From NCBI GenBank assembly GCA_022315425.1, contig JAIUPT010000032.1, positions 186,001-250,000 on the forward strand: DNA of 64,000 nt. Direction: 5' to 3'. Positions 34,090 through 45,956 of the stretch are shown piece by piece. The DNA comes from Pseudevernia furfuracea. Taxonomy: Eukaryota; Ascomycota; Lecanoromycetes; Lecanorales; Parmeliaceae. Both the position numbers and the translations under genes were made by a program. The notes beneath the pieces were generated by a model. That model saw only the letters and a program-made list of their open reading frames with translations, ran no database searches and was not told the origin of the DNA. How positions within the stretch are numbered: the stretch's first letter is position 1; each line of letters opens with the position of its first letter.

Positions 34090-36661
34090 TCATATCACAA
34101 CTATGTTCTCTTCCCCATCCGGACGAGATATCTCATAGCTCAAGATCGTATGATCACAGTACGTCATTAGTAATCGAAATCTTCTCGGGGGTTGCGCTCC
34201 CATCCTCGGACTTTCATGCGGTAGCGCTGTTTCCTGTCCCTGAATCGGACCAACGGCCATTCCCATCAACGGCCTCCTTGGTCTCATCCCCTTCGCCTCT
34301 TCAGAACAGAAAGGGAGGATACATTCGATCTTGTACCCTGATTGCTTCTGAGCCTCCCATCTCGTCATCGTCAAGAGGCCCACACGGCCCACTTGGTTTC
34401 CTATCACCACGACACCCAGTTCTGGGATTTGCGCGATCATGTTGAGACGCTCCATTTGAGATAGGTAATTATAACCCGGTGGCATCCTTTGGTTCAGTGC
34501 TTGCTGGCAGAGTACTTGGCTGTGAGATGAATCTGGCGGCCTTCTTTTCAAGTCGGCATCGAAGCGAATGTCTCGGAACAGGTGAATATCTCTTTCATCG
34601 GTTTGAAGTAGGTTGAAAGGTAAATCGACGAAGCTCGGACAGGTTTTGGCGTGTGTCGTGTCCGAGAACCGATTTATGTCCTTTTTGAGTCCGTGAACCG
34701 GGTTCTTCAAGTCTTCTCCGGCTGCTGCAGAGACGAGTGTTAGCAAGCCAAATAAATCGTTGTTAAGCTTTTCATTACCTTGGGTCGTCTGTTCATTAGT
34801 CTGGTCTGCCACAGGTACATCTTCGAGGTCCGGAAGATCAGAGTCTTCATCTTCCAACGTGGAATTCTCATCCGGCAGTAGTTGCTCGACTTCTGCAGCG
34901 TCTAGTGTATAAGACAGTTGGTTAGCGAAAGTTGGTTCCGCCAGCAAAGCCTCTCCCAATGCCGTAACATCGGCCTCCTCACCCTCATCCAGAGCATCTT
35001 CGTCAGAAGCATCATTGAGGCTAGCAATGTCGTCGATTTCCTCGTCGGCTTCGTCTTCATCTTCCTCTCCAATCTCGAGATCTTGGTCTACTGGTGTGCC
35101 CGCTGCAGTTGGCACTGCTGTTTGGGGCACAGGAGGGATCGTTCCAGTAGCTAGCACTGCCGGCACGGAGCCCAAAGCTGATAATCCAGGATGCCATTGG
35201 GAGTTGTTATGGACCAATTCTCCCGCTTCTGAATTGTCTATCAGGGTATTGCTCTCATCCACGCGGCAGGCACAGCCAAACGTATTAGCAGGTCCTTCGC
35301 TAATGTAGACTCCGGAGTCAGCATGCTCTTTTGAGGCCAATAATCCGAATAACTAGAAGAAACGTAGAAAGCACAACCTGGAGATGAAGCCTTATATAGT
35401 GAGAGAGTGGCTCGTGACACAAGCGCAGTGAGCTAGACTGGAGGATAGAAGCCCATCACACGACACGAATCATATTCGAAGGCAACTCTCGGGAGCCAAG
35501 CAAAGAGGGAGAAGCCCACCCTGTGTGACAACATCAAATGATAACATTAGAGAGAGTAGGCCGAGTGAGAGAAGGCCTTACCATGACCTCAAATTTGAAA
35601 CACAAGTCTTTCATGACACAAAACGGGATCCCAAAAAAGTGTAAAGAGCAGCAAAGGGGGGTCGAAGCTCTTCTCTCGCCCTCAAAATAGGTCTTACAGC
35701 TCAAACTGAGGTTCTAAACAACGTACCTGAGTCTCGATATTCGAGGATCCAAGCAAGCAACAGCCCACCCCCGTGCATCTAGTTCCATGAGTAATAGTGC
35801 GACTAGCAGGAAACCCAGTAACTTACGAGGACCAACATTTCCAGAAGTCTCAAGGATCGGCGTACCCCCCCAGATATCCCACACAAATGTGTTTCCGTTG
35901 ATATCTGTACTTGCCAAGTACCACCCCTCGGGGTCTAAATCGTTATCGCAGAATGCGATGTTAGGTATATTTGCCATGTGGCCCCGAAGAGTGATTTTCT
36001 TGCCTAGGGACCGATCTCTCAAGGCGGTTGAGTTCCTTGTCTCCCCCTGTTGCCAAGTCATGTATCTTTCCAACCTTTTCGGAGTTAGATACGTCGAACG
36101 AAAAGACTGATTCCCATCCGGGCTAAGAGAAGGCGCATAGACGTTAACTTCCTTCGTATTTGAACTGACTGCCAGGAGCTTAAGGGCTTTGTGCGTTGCA
36201 AGGCCCCATGCACTGGCGCCAACATTCTCATGGAACCATGCCGCCAGAACACGAAAGCCTGGAGTCCTGTGGGAATCGACGACAGGAAGTATGAGATTTG
36301 CCCAGCCGCTTTGTCTGTAGCGTTTGAGCTTTTGATTCTCGAAGGGATCAGGTTCAAAAACAGTCTTAGCCCCTTCGTCGATTGCAAGACATATAGATCG
36401 CACGTAGTAAGAGATAACATCACCATCATCGCAGGCGACCACAACAATTTCCTCATCACCTATGTCACCAACGATGAGGTGGTTTACGGCATGCGGTCTA
36501 CTTGCGTCCAAAACACCCCTAAGGCCTGGCCGACTTCTGGGAAGGTCGATGACCAATTCTGGCTTAGTTGTTATGGTTTGTTCGGGGAAGCTGGGCGTGA
36601 AGACGTAGACTTTATCAATATAGGCAACGAAAAGAAGGTTCCGGTATTGAGACAGTGCGGT
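34090..36661 (-). CDS. CRT10-family WD-like regulator, N-terminal exon(s) not resolved
   Basis: Three exons fit in phase: up to 36661-35827, 35778-35727 and 35299-34090 (introns 48 and 427 nt), for 699 codons without the N-terminus. Family marks: LLFVAYIDKVYVFTPSFP, NHLIVGDIGDEEIVVVACDDGDVISYY, SAWGLATHKALKLLAVSSNTKEVNVYA, HMANIPNIAFCDNDLDPEGWYLASTDINGNTFVWDI, and near the end YNYLSQMERLNMIAQIPELGVVVIGNQVGRVGLLTMT, with a Glu/Asp-rich insert between. Yeast Crt10 represses ribonucleotide reductase genes; fungal homologues have a beta-propeller-like fold. The frame upstream of 36661 soon meets a stop (TAA near 36720) and has no Met. So the 5' exon lies further up or was lost. The 427-nt intron is unusual here and may hide another exon. 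Confidence 0.75.
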
Positions 36662-37456
36662 CTGAAGGTGAATATAAGCCCCAAGTCGAATCAGGATGGA
36701 GAGACTCAGCCTACCAGGTTATTACCAAACATGGCAACTGACGGAGCCTCTACATCCTCTTTGCTACTAGTTGTTAGACTTTTATGCACAGGCGCGAAAA
36801 AGACTCCATGCAGAAAAGGTAAAAACTTCAGTACAAGTTTTCGCAGAAGGATTAATGAAAGGAGTTGCTTTAAAACCCTTGAAGGGAAGTATTGGACCAA
36901 GCGGGAAGTCTCGAAGCTTAGTACACTAGGACGCAAAAGACGACGTGGACACAAGCTCAACGTCATAGTAAAAGTTCAAGACCTACTTAGGATACTACAA
37001 AATTGTCGTCAGTAGTAGTAAACAAGCGAGTAGAAGTTTTATACTAACCCTGACCTTGCCATCTTGGCGGGAGCAAGGCAACACTCTCAACGGAAGCGGT
37101 TTCTTCTTAACTTTTCCTTCCTCGTAATTACCGAGACTGTTCTTATCCTCCTTCATCGTCTATACCGAATTTCCTTTTCTTTCTCGTGATTACCGAGATT
37201 CTTCTTCTTCGACCTCTGCTATCGTAAAAAGCCATGAAACTGTTGATGATAAGGTGGTGTCAATGCCACGAATCCGTAAGGCTTAGGCAGACAATTAGAG
37301 GAATCACCATTTCACCTTGGCCACCCGGCGCAAGACCTCGCTGTACAACGTCCGCTCTAAAACCCCATCGTTGTCTTCTCTTGTTAGATTTGCGATGTTT
37401 GTGTCATTGTCCTGGCTTACCTCAAATCTATCCTTGCAAAGAACATCACCGTCAAC
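36662..37456. other. Divergent upstream region of CRT10 and the FAD oxidoreductase
   Basis: It should contain the missing first exon(s) of the minus-strand CRT10 gene, and both promoters. 36750-37020 is AT-richer than its surroundings and open on the + strand without family character. A 30-bp motif is repeated at 37115-37144 and 37177-37206. Confidence 0.4.
37115..37206. repeat. Two direct copies of a 30-bp pyrimidine-rich motif around ATTACCGAG
   Basis: Copies at 37115-37144 and 37177-37206 share CTCGTrATTACCGAGA with few mismatches and are flanked by C/T tracts, 250-340 bp before the FAD oxidoreductase start. They could be a doubled regulatory element. Confidence 0.6.
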
Positions 37457-38775
37457 ATGACGGGTAGCCCTGAACAGCGCCACATTATCATCATCGGTTC
37501 GCCACCCCAAATGTTACCGCCATCAAGTCGCATTGGTACTGATACTGGCATCAACATGCAGGCGGAGGGATTATCGGATGCACATCAGCTTATTTTCTGA
37601 CCCGCCATCTATCCTATGATCCATCGAAACACAAGATCACACTCCTCGAAGCATCCAAGATCGCTGGAGGCGCGTCCGGCAAGGCCGGTGGACTACTGGC
37701 GCTATGGGCATACCCGAGCAGCATTGTCCCGCTGAGCTACAGGCTACATGAACAACTGGCAGCTTCTCACGGTGGGGAGGAAAGATGGGGATATAGGAAG
37801 ATACATTCTGGGTCGCTCACTGCGAAGGGGCGAACGGTGGGACAGGATTCTGCACCGAATGGAAACCAGGCAAGCGGAGATTCGGTGTCATTGCAAAAAC
37901 TCAAGGACAAAGCATCCCGGACAATGGTAGCAGCTGGCATACCTAAGGATTTGGACTGGGTCGCGGCAGACAGCGCGAGGAGCTACTACGAGATGGGAAC
38001 ACCGGACAACACAGCTCAGGTCCATCCATACCAGTTTACAACAGCTATGGCTCAACTAGCCGAGGACGCAGGTGCCGAAGTCATTCTTGGCTCTGTGACA
38101 AGTATTGACAGAACTGGTGGCGCCGTCAAGTCCGTGACCTACAATGACAAAGAAACTTCCGAAGCACACACCATACCAGCTACAGATGTTATTATTTCAG
38201 CCGGTCCTTGGACGCGAAATATTTATCCACCGGCTCCCATTTCAGCCCTGCGAGCCCACAGCGTAACAATCCGACCCTCGAAGCCTCTTTCCGCGTACGC
38301 ACTATTCACAGAAATCAGCCTGCCACTTGACTTTGGACGGACCGACACATTCCAGAAATCGAAACGGCCGCACTCGAAACAAGTGACGCCAGAGATCTAT
38401 GCCCGACCAGATAACGAAGCTTATGCATGTGGCGAGGGAGACACCATGGTGCCCTTACCCAAGACGACCGCGGACGTGGTGACCGATGACTCGCGCTGCC
38501 AGGACATTATCGACTACGTTTCTTCCATATCAGACGAGCTTCGAGATGGTGAAGTGACTGCTAGGCAAGCATGTTATTTGCCAAACGTTGAGGCTGTCAT
38601 TGGTGGGCCTTTAATTGGCGAGACTGGTGTAAAGGGGCTTCTGATGGCTGCAGGCCACACTTGCTGGGGCATCCAGAATGGACCAGGGACTGGCAAGCTG
38701 ATATCGGAGTTTGTATTTGATGGGAAGGCGAAGAGTGCGAATATTGGTAGCCTCGACCCAAGGAAGGTCTTGTGA
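37457..38775 (+). CDS. FAD-dependent oxidoreductase (DAO superfamily)
   Basis: Exons 37457-37496 and 37562-38775 give 417 aa. The 65-nt intron has a weak donor (GTTCGC). It joins RHIIIIG|GGIIGCTSAYFLTRH, completing the GxGxxG dinucleotide fold at residues 13-20. Then come TLLEASKIAGGASGKAGGLLA (FAD-ribose and loop binding), ATDVIISAGPWTR, YARPDNEAYACGEGD and the FAD-closing C-terminus LLMAAGHTCWGIQNGPGTGKLISE. The layout matches the small DAO-like oxidoreductases related to yeast Tda3. The substrate is not predictable from the motifs; amino acids, sarcosine-like amines and retrograde-transport roles have all been attached to relatives. The weak donor deserves transcript proof. The upstream CRT10 gene is divergent. 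Confidence 0.82.
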
Positions 38776-40196
38776 TTGCAACATGCAAATGCTGTGGACC
38801 CAATGACTACATCTTACCCACTCTTTGCTAATGTATGAACCAAGTAGCCCCGTGAACAGCAAAAGTACTGCCTCAAATTTGACGCGAAGGGATTTGAGGC
38901 CGGAAGTCATACAGACGCCCCGAGATATCCAGAGAACGCCACCAGAGTGCTATCGTGACACTCTTGATTATGTGTGTATCTCTCGTTAGTGAAATTTGCC
39001 GCCCCATCGCCCTCGCCCTCTCTTCCACAAAAATTTTCTCGTCTTGATTTCACCCTTGATTTCCCAGCAGTTACGGCGCTTCTTCGAACATCATCTCACC
39101 TCCTTTCTCTGGTGCTTTAATCGGTTGATCGGCCCTCCAACTTCTTTCACTCTGCCTCATATACCCGCATCTCTATGAATCAGTCCAAGTTTGACTGATT
39201 GAGCTCCAGCTTTTCGATTCTGCTCTGTTGCAACTCTGAAGTGCTTTTTCCGAAAAGGTTTGGCGTGAACTTGGCCACGGGCTCGAATAGCTAGATCTTG
39301 ACATCTGAATTTTACGCAGGGTTATCTGGGTACTTTTGGGCTGAAGAGGGATGCTCCATTCGCCATCGGGCCGCGTTCACCAGGGGAGATACCCTTTGAT
39401 TCCGGAATTTGTGCGAGTACGTTGGGGAGGAAGTATAGTCGAGCGAGCGTATTGTGCTAGCTTAGTCTATATACTGATGTTTATTCTCCAAGTCCAAATT
39501 GTAAGAGGTGATTGTTTGGAAATAGATAGATGGGGTACTTTTTGTTTGCCCTATTGTGCTTTCTTGACAATGGGGCCCACCGTGATTTATATCTAATTGA
39601 TTACTTTCTATACTCCAACAAACTTGCTGCCTCCTCTAGAGCCCTCTCGGATCACGAAAACTGAGTACACAATAGTACTTGGCCTTCAGTGTCCATAAGA
39701 AAGTTGCAAAAATATTAAAAACATACAGCAGCTAGAATTCGCTGGCCGTCTCCGATCCAACTACTAATTAGCCGATCTGAGGCTTTAGGAAGCCGAGTTT
39801 TCAACAGTCTGTGACCGTATGTAGAAAATTGGCTGTTATAAACTAAAATATTCAATCATACAACAAAAGTCCTTTGTTTAGGTGCACAGTAAATTCTGTG
39901 CATTATTACAATGATCAAGGGAGTGTAGAATCCAAGTGGTGAAGGGTATTTTCGAGTTGCCTTGCATTGCGAGAAATTCGTCATCCTACCTCGCCCCGCA
40001 ACCGCCCCTCCAGAGAACAAGAAAGCGCCTATTCCACACATCATCCTCTTCAATCCACGACTAACTCTCCAGACAGTATACCAGCGATAGAGACTTCATA
40101 CCCAGATCAACCTTGTGAAGCCTCTTATTTCTTAAGACCAGCCTTGTTGCCGAGGCTGAAAGCAACCCCCCCGCGAATGACTCTAGGCAGGTGACG
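38776..40196. other. Long intergenic region, no supported gene
   Basis: No open frame above about 80 codons with protein-like content on either strand. AT-rich segments at 39580-39900. It contains the 3' end of the FAD gene and the promoter and leader of the GYP7 gene, and may include a non-coding transcript that sequence alone cannot show. Confidence 0.5.
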
Positions 40197-42925
40197 ATGG
40201 TGGACTTAGCCGCGAAACTTACCCCCCCTGCCTCTCCTACAGCCTCGTTCTATGATATGAGCGACGATGAAGAAGGAGAGTACAACACGATCATGCATAG
40301 CAGCTCTGGCCGCGGCGTGAAATTGCTGTTCTCCAAGAGCAAGGTATGCACGACCTCGAGCACCCACAGAGCGTACAATGACTGACATCTGGTGTAATAG
40401 GTCTATGTACATCCTACCCCCTCATCCAAAGACAACATCCCCGGCTTCATAGCGCTTATACAGCAGAAAAGCCCCACTACCGACGCACGACCTTCGACCG
40501 GCACCTCCACTTCCTCAAAAGCAGACCGAGCTACATCATATTTACTAGCCTGGCTACCAGAGTCCTCACTAGGGGACGCTTTCGACTCCTATGTCAAGGT
40601 TGAACTTTCCGACGCCTCTTCCCCACCAAAGAACACACCTCTTGTGCCCCAGCCACCTACAACCACATCTCACATCACACCAATAGGCACTTACGCCTTC
40701 GCCGTACCAGTGAGCGAAATATACTCACTCCTCATAAGAGCACCCAGTCTTGGCTGGTGGTTCGGTAGCGTTGTTATCAATACCCGAGCAGGCAACAGCT
40801 TCCCCGCCCTTTTCTTCCATGATGATGAATGTCAGTCGACCATACTTCAGAAGAAGAAGTTGGTCAGGGAGAACTTTGATCCATTTGGTGAAGACGGAGG
40901 CACATTTTGGGGAGGCGATGAGGTTCTTAGATGGCTGAAGAGATATGTGGTAGTCGAGAAGTCTGGAGCTGACCCTTCTGTGTATTTGATCGAGCCAAGT
41001 GCAGAGGACAAACTGGGCTTTGGAGGCAAGACATCGACGCCTAATAGTCCAAAACTTGGCAGCAATATCGCAGGACCGATGGGTATACAGGGGCCCAGTG
41101 CAGCGTCAAGCAGTAGTCGGGACGCAGGAATGGATCCAGTCACCAAGGCGCTGAAGCAGGCTAGGTGGAGCTTTCTGGAGAAGATGAGCCAAGTCACGAA
41201 TTTCACGAGGAGGACTGCGCAGGATATTGTGGAAAATCCTAAGGTGCCACCGCAGGTCAGGCGACTGATGAAGAACCCTGAGGTGCAGACTCTCCAGGAT
41301 GAGTTTGACAGCGCGCGGGTCTACCTTGCAAGGTGGGCTATGGGGATTGCGGAGCAAAGTGAAAGAGAGCGGAGTCAGAGGATTTTCACAGCGCAGGATG
41401 TACTTGAAATGGAGGACAGCGATGTGGGAGAGTTCGAGATTCTGGATATGGAGGCCAACAATCTGTCGTTGGCCGAGAAGAGAAAGCCGGTTTCAATAAA
41501 AGAATGGAAGAGCTTCTTTGACACGAAGACCGGTCGGCTGCAGGTCACCGCTGATGAAGTGAAGGAGAGGATCTTCCTGGGCGGTCTCAATCCGAACGAT
41601 GGCGTACGGAAAGAAGCATGGCTGTTCCTGCTAGGGGTCTATGACTGGGACAGCACAGCAGATGAGAGGAAAGCAATGATGAATAGTAAAAGAGACGAGT
41701 TCGTCAGGCTGAAGGGCGCGTGGTGGGAGCGCATGGTGGACGGCAGCGGCAATGCCGAGGAGGCTGAGTGGTGGAAGGAGCAGAAGGGCAGGATAGGTAG
41801 ATACCCCTCGCTTCAACTAGATCAACTCAAGAGCAACCGGCTGACACATCCCATTGCTGGGGATCTCACATATAGAGAAAGACGTCCACCGCACCGATCG
41901 TCAGATTCCTCTCTTCGAAGGTGAAGACATACCTCATCCAGATCCTGATTCGCCATTCGCAGAGGTCGGCACCAACGTCCACCTTGAGCAGATGAAAGAT
42001 ATGCTACTCACATATAATGAATACAACCGTGACCTAGGCTATGTTCAGGGCATGAGCGATCTTCTGGCTCCTATTTATGCCGTCGAACAAGACGATGCTG
42101 TAGCTTTCTGGGGATTTGTTGGATTCATGGATCGCATGGTATTTCTCATAATTACCAAGTCTAGGTTGATGCAGCCGGCTAATCTATCTTTAGGAGCGCA
42201 ACTTCCTCCGTGACCAATCTGGCATGCGGATCCAACTCCTCACCCTCGACCACCTCGTCCAACTGATGGACCCAACTCTTTATCTCCACCTCCAATCCGC
42301 CGACTCTACCAACTTCTTTTTCTTCTTCCGCATGCTTCTCGTCTGGTATAAGCGTGAGTTCGAATGGGCCGACGTTCTCCGATTATGGGAGTCATTATGG
42401 ACGGATTACATGAGTAGTAACTTCCATATTTTTATTGCGCTGGCGATACTGGAGAAGCATCGGGATGTCATTATGGAGCATCTGAAGCATTTTGATGAGG
42501 TGTTGAAATATGGTATAATTAAATCCTCTTTTCTAGTATGGTATATTGAACTAATGAATTGAACAGTCAACGAGCTCTCAAACACAATCGACCTCCCATC
42601 GACACTCCTCCGCGCTCAAGCTCTGTTTCGTCGATTCCAACGCACAGTCGAAGCCGTCGACAAACGAAATAACTTTCCCATTCCTACCGTCCGCCAGCGT
42701 AAACCAGCTGACAAGCCATCCTCACCAAAACCCAGTAACCCTGGCGCCACATCGGCAGTTGACGGGCGAAGACGGCCCGGTAGTAGTGCTGGTGATGGAG
42801 ATGAGGCAAAGGGCAAGGCGAAGGAGAAGGTCATCAGTCCCGAGCTGAGGCAGCTTCTCAGTCGAAAAGTAGAGGTGCTAGATAATAAAGAGATGAAGGA
42901 GCATGGCGGTGGAGTTGGGGCATAA
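40197..42925 (+). CDS. GYP7-type Rab GTPase-activating protein (TBC domain)
   Basis: Five exons: 40197-40343, 40401-41796, 41876-42138, 42194-42512 and 42567-42925, giving 827 aa; all introns are 54-79 nt. The N-terminal third (to about 290) carries the Gyp7-specific DUF3548/PH-like region. It includes SYLLAWLPE, PVSEIYSLLIRAPSLGWWFGSVVINTRAG and FPALFFHDDE. The TBC domain runs from about 430 to 740: FLGGLNPNDGVRKEAWLFLLGVYDW, then EKDVHRTDR with the arginine finger, YVQGMSDLLAPI with the glutamine finger, and LQSADSTNFFFFFRMLLVWYKREFEW. It hydrolyses GTP on a Rab (Ypt7 in yeast) to end vacuole tethering and fusion signals. The C-terminus is basic and disordered. All catalytic residues are present. 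Confidence 0.93.
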
Positions 42926-43732
42926 TGATAGGACAGCAATGCTTCTTGCGATTGTTCTCTAGCATGCGTGGTGTTTTGTCCCTCCCGGCGGGTCTTAAAA
43001 CGCAGCGAGAATTACTATGAGATGGAACATGTACGCGTACCCGCTCACCCATGAGAAGGGATGGATGGGATTTCCAATCTGGTGCGAGCCAAACAAGCTA
43101 CGCGATAGTACACTTACACACTTTGGGTCTCAGACGCAGATTACCTCAACTCTGATTCACCGATCAAATTGGCCCTTTAATTGAGATTACTAGGCTAGAC
43201 TCAGTCTACTTTCGCCTGAGCTAGGTTGACTATCTGCCAGCCTCCATCTAAATGATAGAGTGATCATTATTAGGTGCAGTACCAGATATGGAGCCTCCAT
43301 CTCCTGCGACCGGCCACCGCTAAGTCATCAGATCTTGACTTCGACCTCTGCATTCTTCACATTCTCCAGCCAAGGTTCCTGTTGTATAGAAATTTTCTAT
43401 GCCAGCTCATACCTCGATTATCGATAGTGCTCATTATTGTGGAATCGACTTCAGATTGCCGTGCGCTGATAGTGTTCTGGAAAGCGGTCATCCTTCCTTG
43501 CCCGCCGTTGGCGGAAGACAGCGATCAATATGCAGGTTGCTGTCAGACCGATGAGGGTAGGGTGGGGATTGAACGAGGCTGCTGGGGCTCAAATTCTTTG
43601 ACCTCCACCACTCCCTCTTTCATGTTCATGCCCAGAACGTCCTCAGCACATGCAGCCCTCTGAATTCAAGCAGAGCTGTTTTCCGGTCCCTTATGAGGTC
43701 TACTCTGATCATATACCAAGCGGCGACGAACA
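42926..43732. other. Intergenic between the conserved core and the right-hand accessory region
   Basis: No supported gene. The GYP7 3' end lies at the left; the ATG of the NACHT relic follows at 43733. Confidence 0.5.
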
Positions 43733-45814
43733 TGGACCCCGTGAGTATTTCAGCTAGTATCGTTACCTTGCTCCAAATATCCGGTACAGCCATCGGATAC
43801 CTCAGCGATGTCAAAGGTGGCCCCAAAGAATTACAGAAAATTCGGCTTGAAATACGTAGTGCCCTTCCCATATTAAGCATCCTTCAAGACCAAGCAAAGA
43901 ACTGCGATCCGTAGTCTTCTACTTTGTTGTCACTCGATGTACCGAATGAACCGATGCAGCAATTCCGAACAGCATTAGAACGATTGAAACACAAATTAGC
44001 CCCCGTTCAGGGTTTGAAAAAGGTCGGCAAGGCTTTCACTTGGCCGTTCGAAAGAACGAAATACAAAGACTTCTGAGCACTATCGAGCGGCAGAAGCTAC
44101 TCTTCGCTCTTACTCGTCAGAACGATCACATTGATTTGCCAAAGGGCATCAAGGGCGATATCGAGGACGTACATAAAGGGGCCGCTGACATCGGCGAAGA
44201 AGCGGCTAAGTTACAACTTGGTGGAAAGCATCACGAAATTTGCCTGTGATTGTCGGGACCCGATTCGTCATGTCATTACAATAGGGCGCTTAAGAAGCGT
44301 TACATGAGTGTAGTCATCAGCCACCCATAAACCTCATGGAAGGACGGGTGGCTGGCTTATCGAGAATCATGTCTTTCGTGACTGGAAGCAAAACTCAGGC
44401 CCGGGCTCAATCATCTGGCCGTACGGCATTCTTGGATGCGGTAAAACCATCCTTTGTTCAATACGCGTCGGTACCCAACGTCGCTGTGCTATACTTTTTT
44501 TTGACTTCAATGAAATCGACAAGCAACAGCATGAGGGCACGATACGCTCGTTACTCAGTCAGCTATTGATGCATTGCGTCAGTGTACCACCAGTATTGGA
44601 GACGCTGTACTCTTCATGTGTGAATGGCGCGCAGAAACCGACCTTCGAGACACTCCTAGAAACACTGCATCAAATGGCAATCACCTTCGAAAACACTTTC
44701 ATTATCCTCGACGCTCAGGCGGCTTCCAGACCCACGAGATGTAGTAGAGATATGCTCTAGTTTGGTCCCATTGACACAAAGGTCGTCAGAATTTGACGAA
44801 TTTGACCCAAACTATCCAGAAACCGACAGACAGTTTGTTGCTACTAGCTCACTTCTCCGTCAAAGAGTATCTCACCTTGGACATCATTCGTCAAGGGCAG
44901 GCCGTCAAATATAGTCTTCAGGAAATAGACTGCAAACGTGTCTTTATCTAACGACTGTCTGGCCTACCTCTTTCAGTTTGATGAAGTAGGCTCTCTGACG
45001 TCGGAGATCTTCACAAAGTATCCGCTTGCTCTATATGCAGCGGAGCATTGGACCGAACATGCTCGAGTAGCCGAAAAGATTGACAACAGACTCTGTCAAG
45101 ACTTTTTTCTTGACAGAGGGAGAAGCGTTCTTCAATTGGATCCGGCGGCAGCTGCGTGATTTGAAATATCTGCTCAAATTGAATCTAAGTGGACTGCGGG
45201 AAAATATTGCTTCTCCTCTATATTACGCATCAGAAGCTGGCCTGCTCGAGTCCATGAAAACACTCCTCGATAAAGGAGCTGAAATCAGCGCTCAGGACGG
45301 AGAGTACAGAAGTGCCTTGATAGCAGCCTCTTCTAGAGAATATATTGAGATAGTGCAAATGCTCCTTGAGAAAGGGGCTGACGTCAAGGCTCAAGGCGGA
45401 AAGTACGAAAATACCTTGGTAGCAGCCTCATTTAAAGGTTCTATCGAGATAGTGTAATCACTCCTAGAGAAAGGTGCTCATCTGGACACCGAAAACGCTT
45501 CTGACGGTACTGCCTTACAGGCAGCCACGGATTCGGGCCATACTAAGATAGTGAAAATGCTCCTTTACGAGAGGGCTGACGTCAATGCGCGACGCAGATT
45601 CTGGCCTGAAAATGCATTGCTGGTGGCAATTGGGAACCGCAATGAGGAACTGGCGCACCTTCTCATTGAGAATGGCGCAGATGTCACTGGGAGCAACCGT
45701 GCCGTTGAAAGTTCATTAGAGATTGCATCGTATCGAGGGCTGCAGGGAGTAGTGGAGCTGCTTGCTTTAGCCTGTGAGAGTTGTTCTTCGATAGTGATAA
45801 TGATGTCTGAATAA
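43733..45814 (+). pseudogene. STAND receptor relic: N-terminal domain, NACHT, ankyrin repeats
   Basis: From ATG 43733 the frame shows a fungal STAND N-terminal domain (MDPVSISASIVTLLQISGTA … GGPKELQKIRLEI). An in-frame TAG at 43912 (expected CAG) interrupts it; the frame then goes on to WPFERTKYKDF and shifts by one base (about 44072) into LSTIERQKLLFALTRQND. A degraded NACHT follows with a P-loop (YGILGCGKTI, about 44420) and a Walker-B-like FIILDAQ near 44700. After further stops come at least five ankyrin repeats (SPLYYASEAGLLESMKTLLDKGAE and on), with a TAA at 45455 where CAA is expected. Such proteins act in heterokaryon incompatibility and allorecognition, where the N-terminal domain is released upon ligand binding by the repeats. 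Here none of it can be made as one protein. Confidence 0.8.
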
Positions 45815-45956
45815 TCCGCTTACGTGGCTTTGTCCTTGAAGCCTACGAAGAGGCGTCCGAAGCAGCATTCTGTGGCGGTTGTAATCCGTTCGCTCGCTTG
45901 CTCTTATCCAAAGTAGTAAGTAGGTATACTGACCACAGAAGACAGGAAATTGATCC

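Noticed and set aside
36191..37015. Long plus-strand frame (about 274 codons) with a basic, Lys-rich end
   Set aside because: Most of it is antisense to clear CRT10 coding sequence. The remaining end is AT-rich and not recognisable as a domain.
38996..39178. Short plus-strand frame after the FAD oxidoreductase
   Set aside because: Does not start at an ATG and has no protein-like features.
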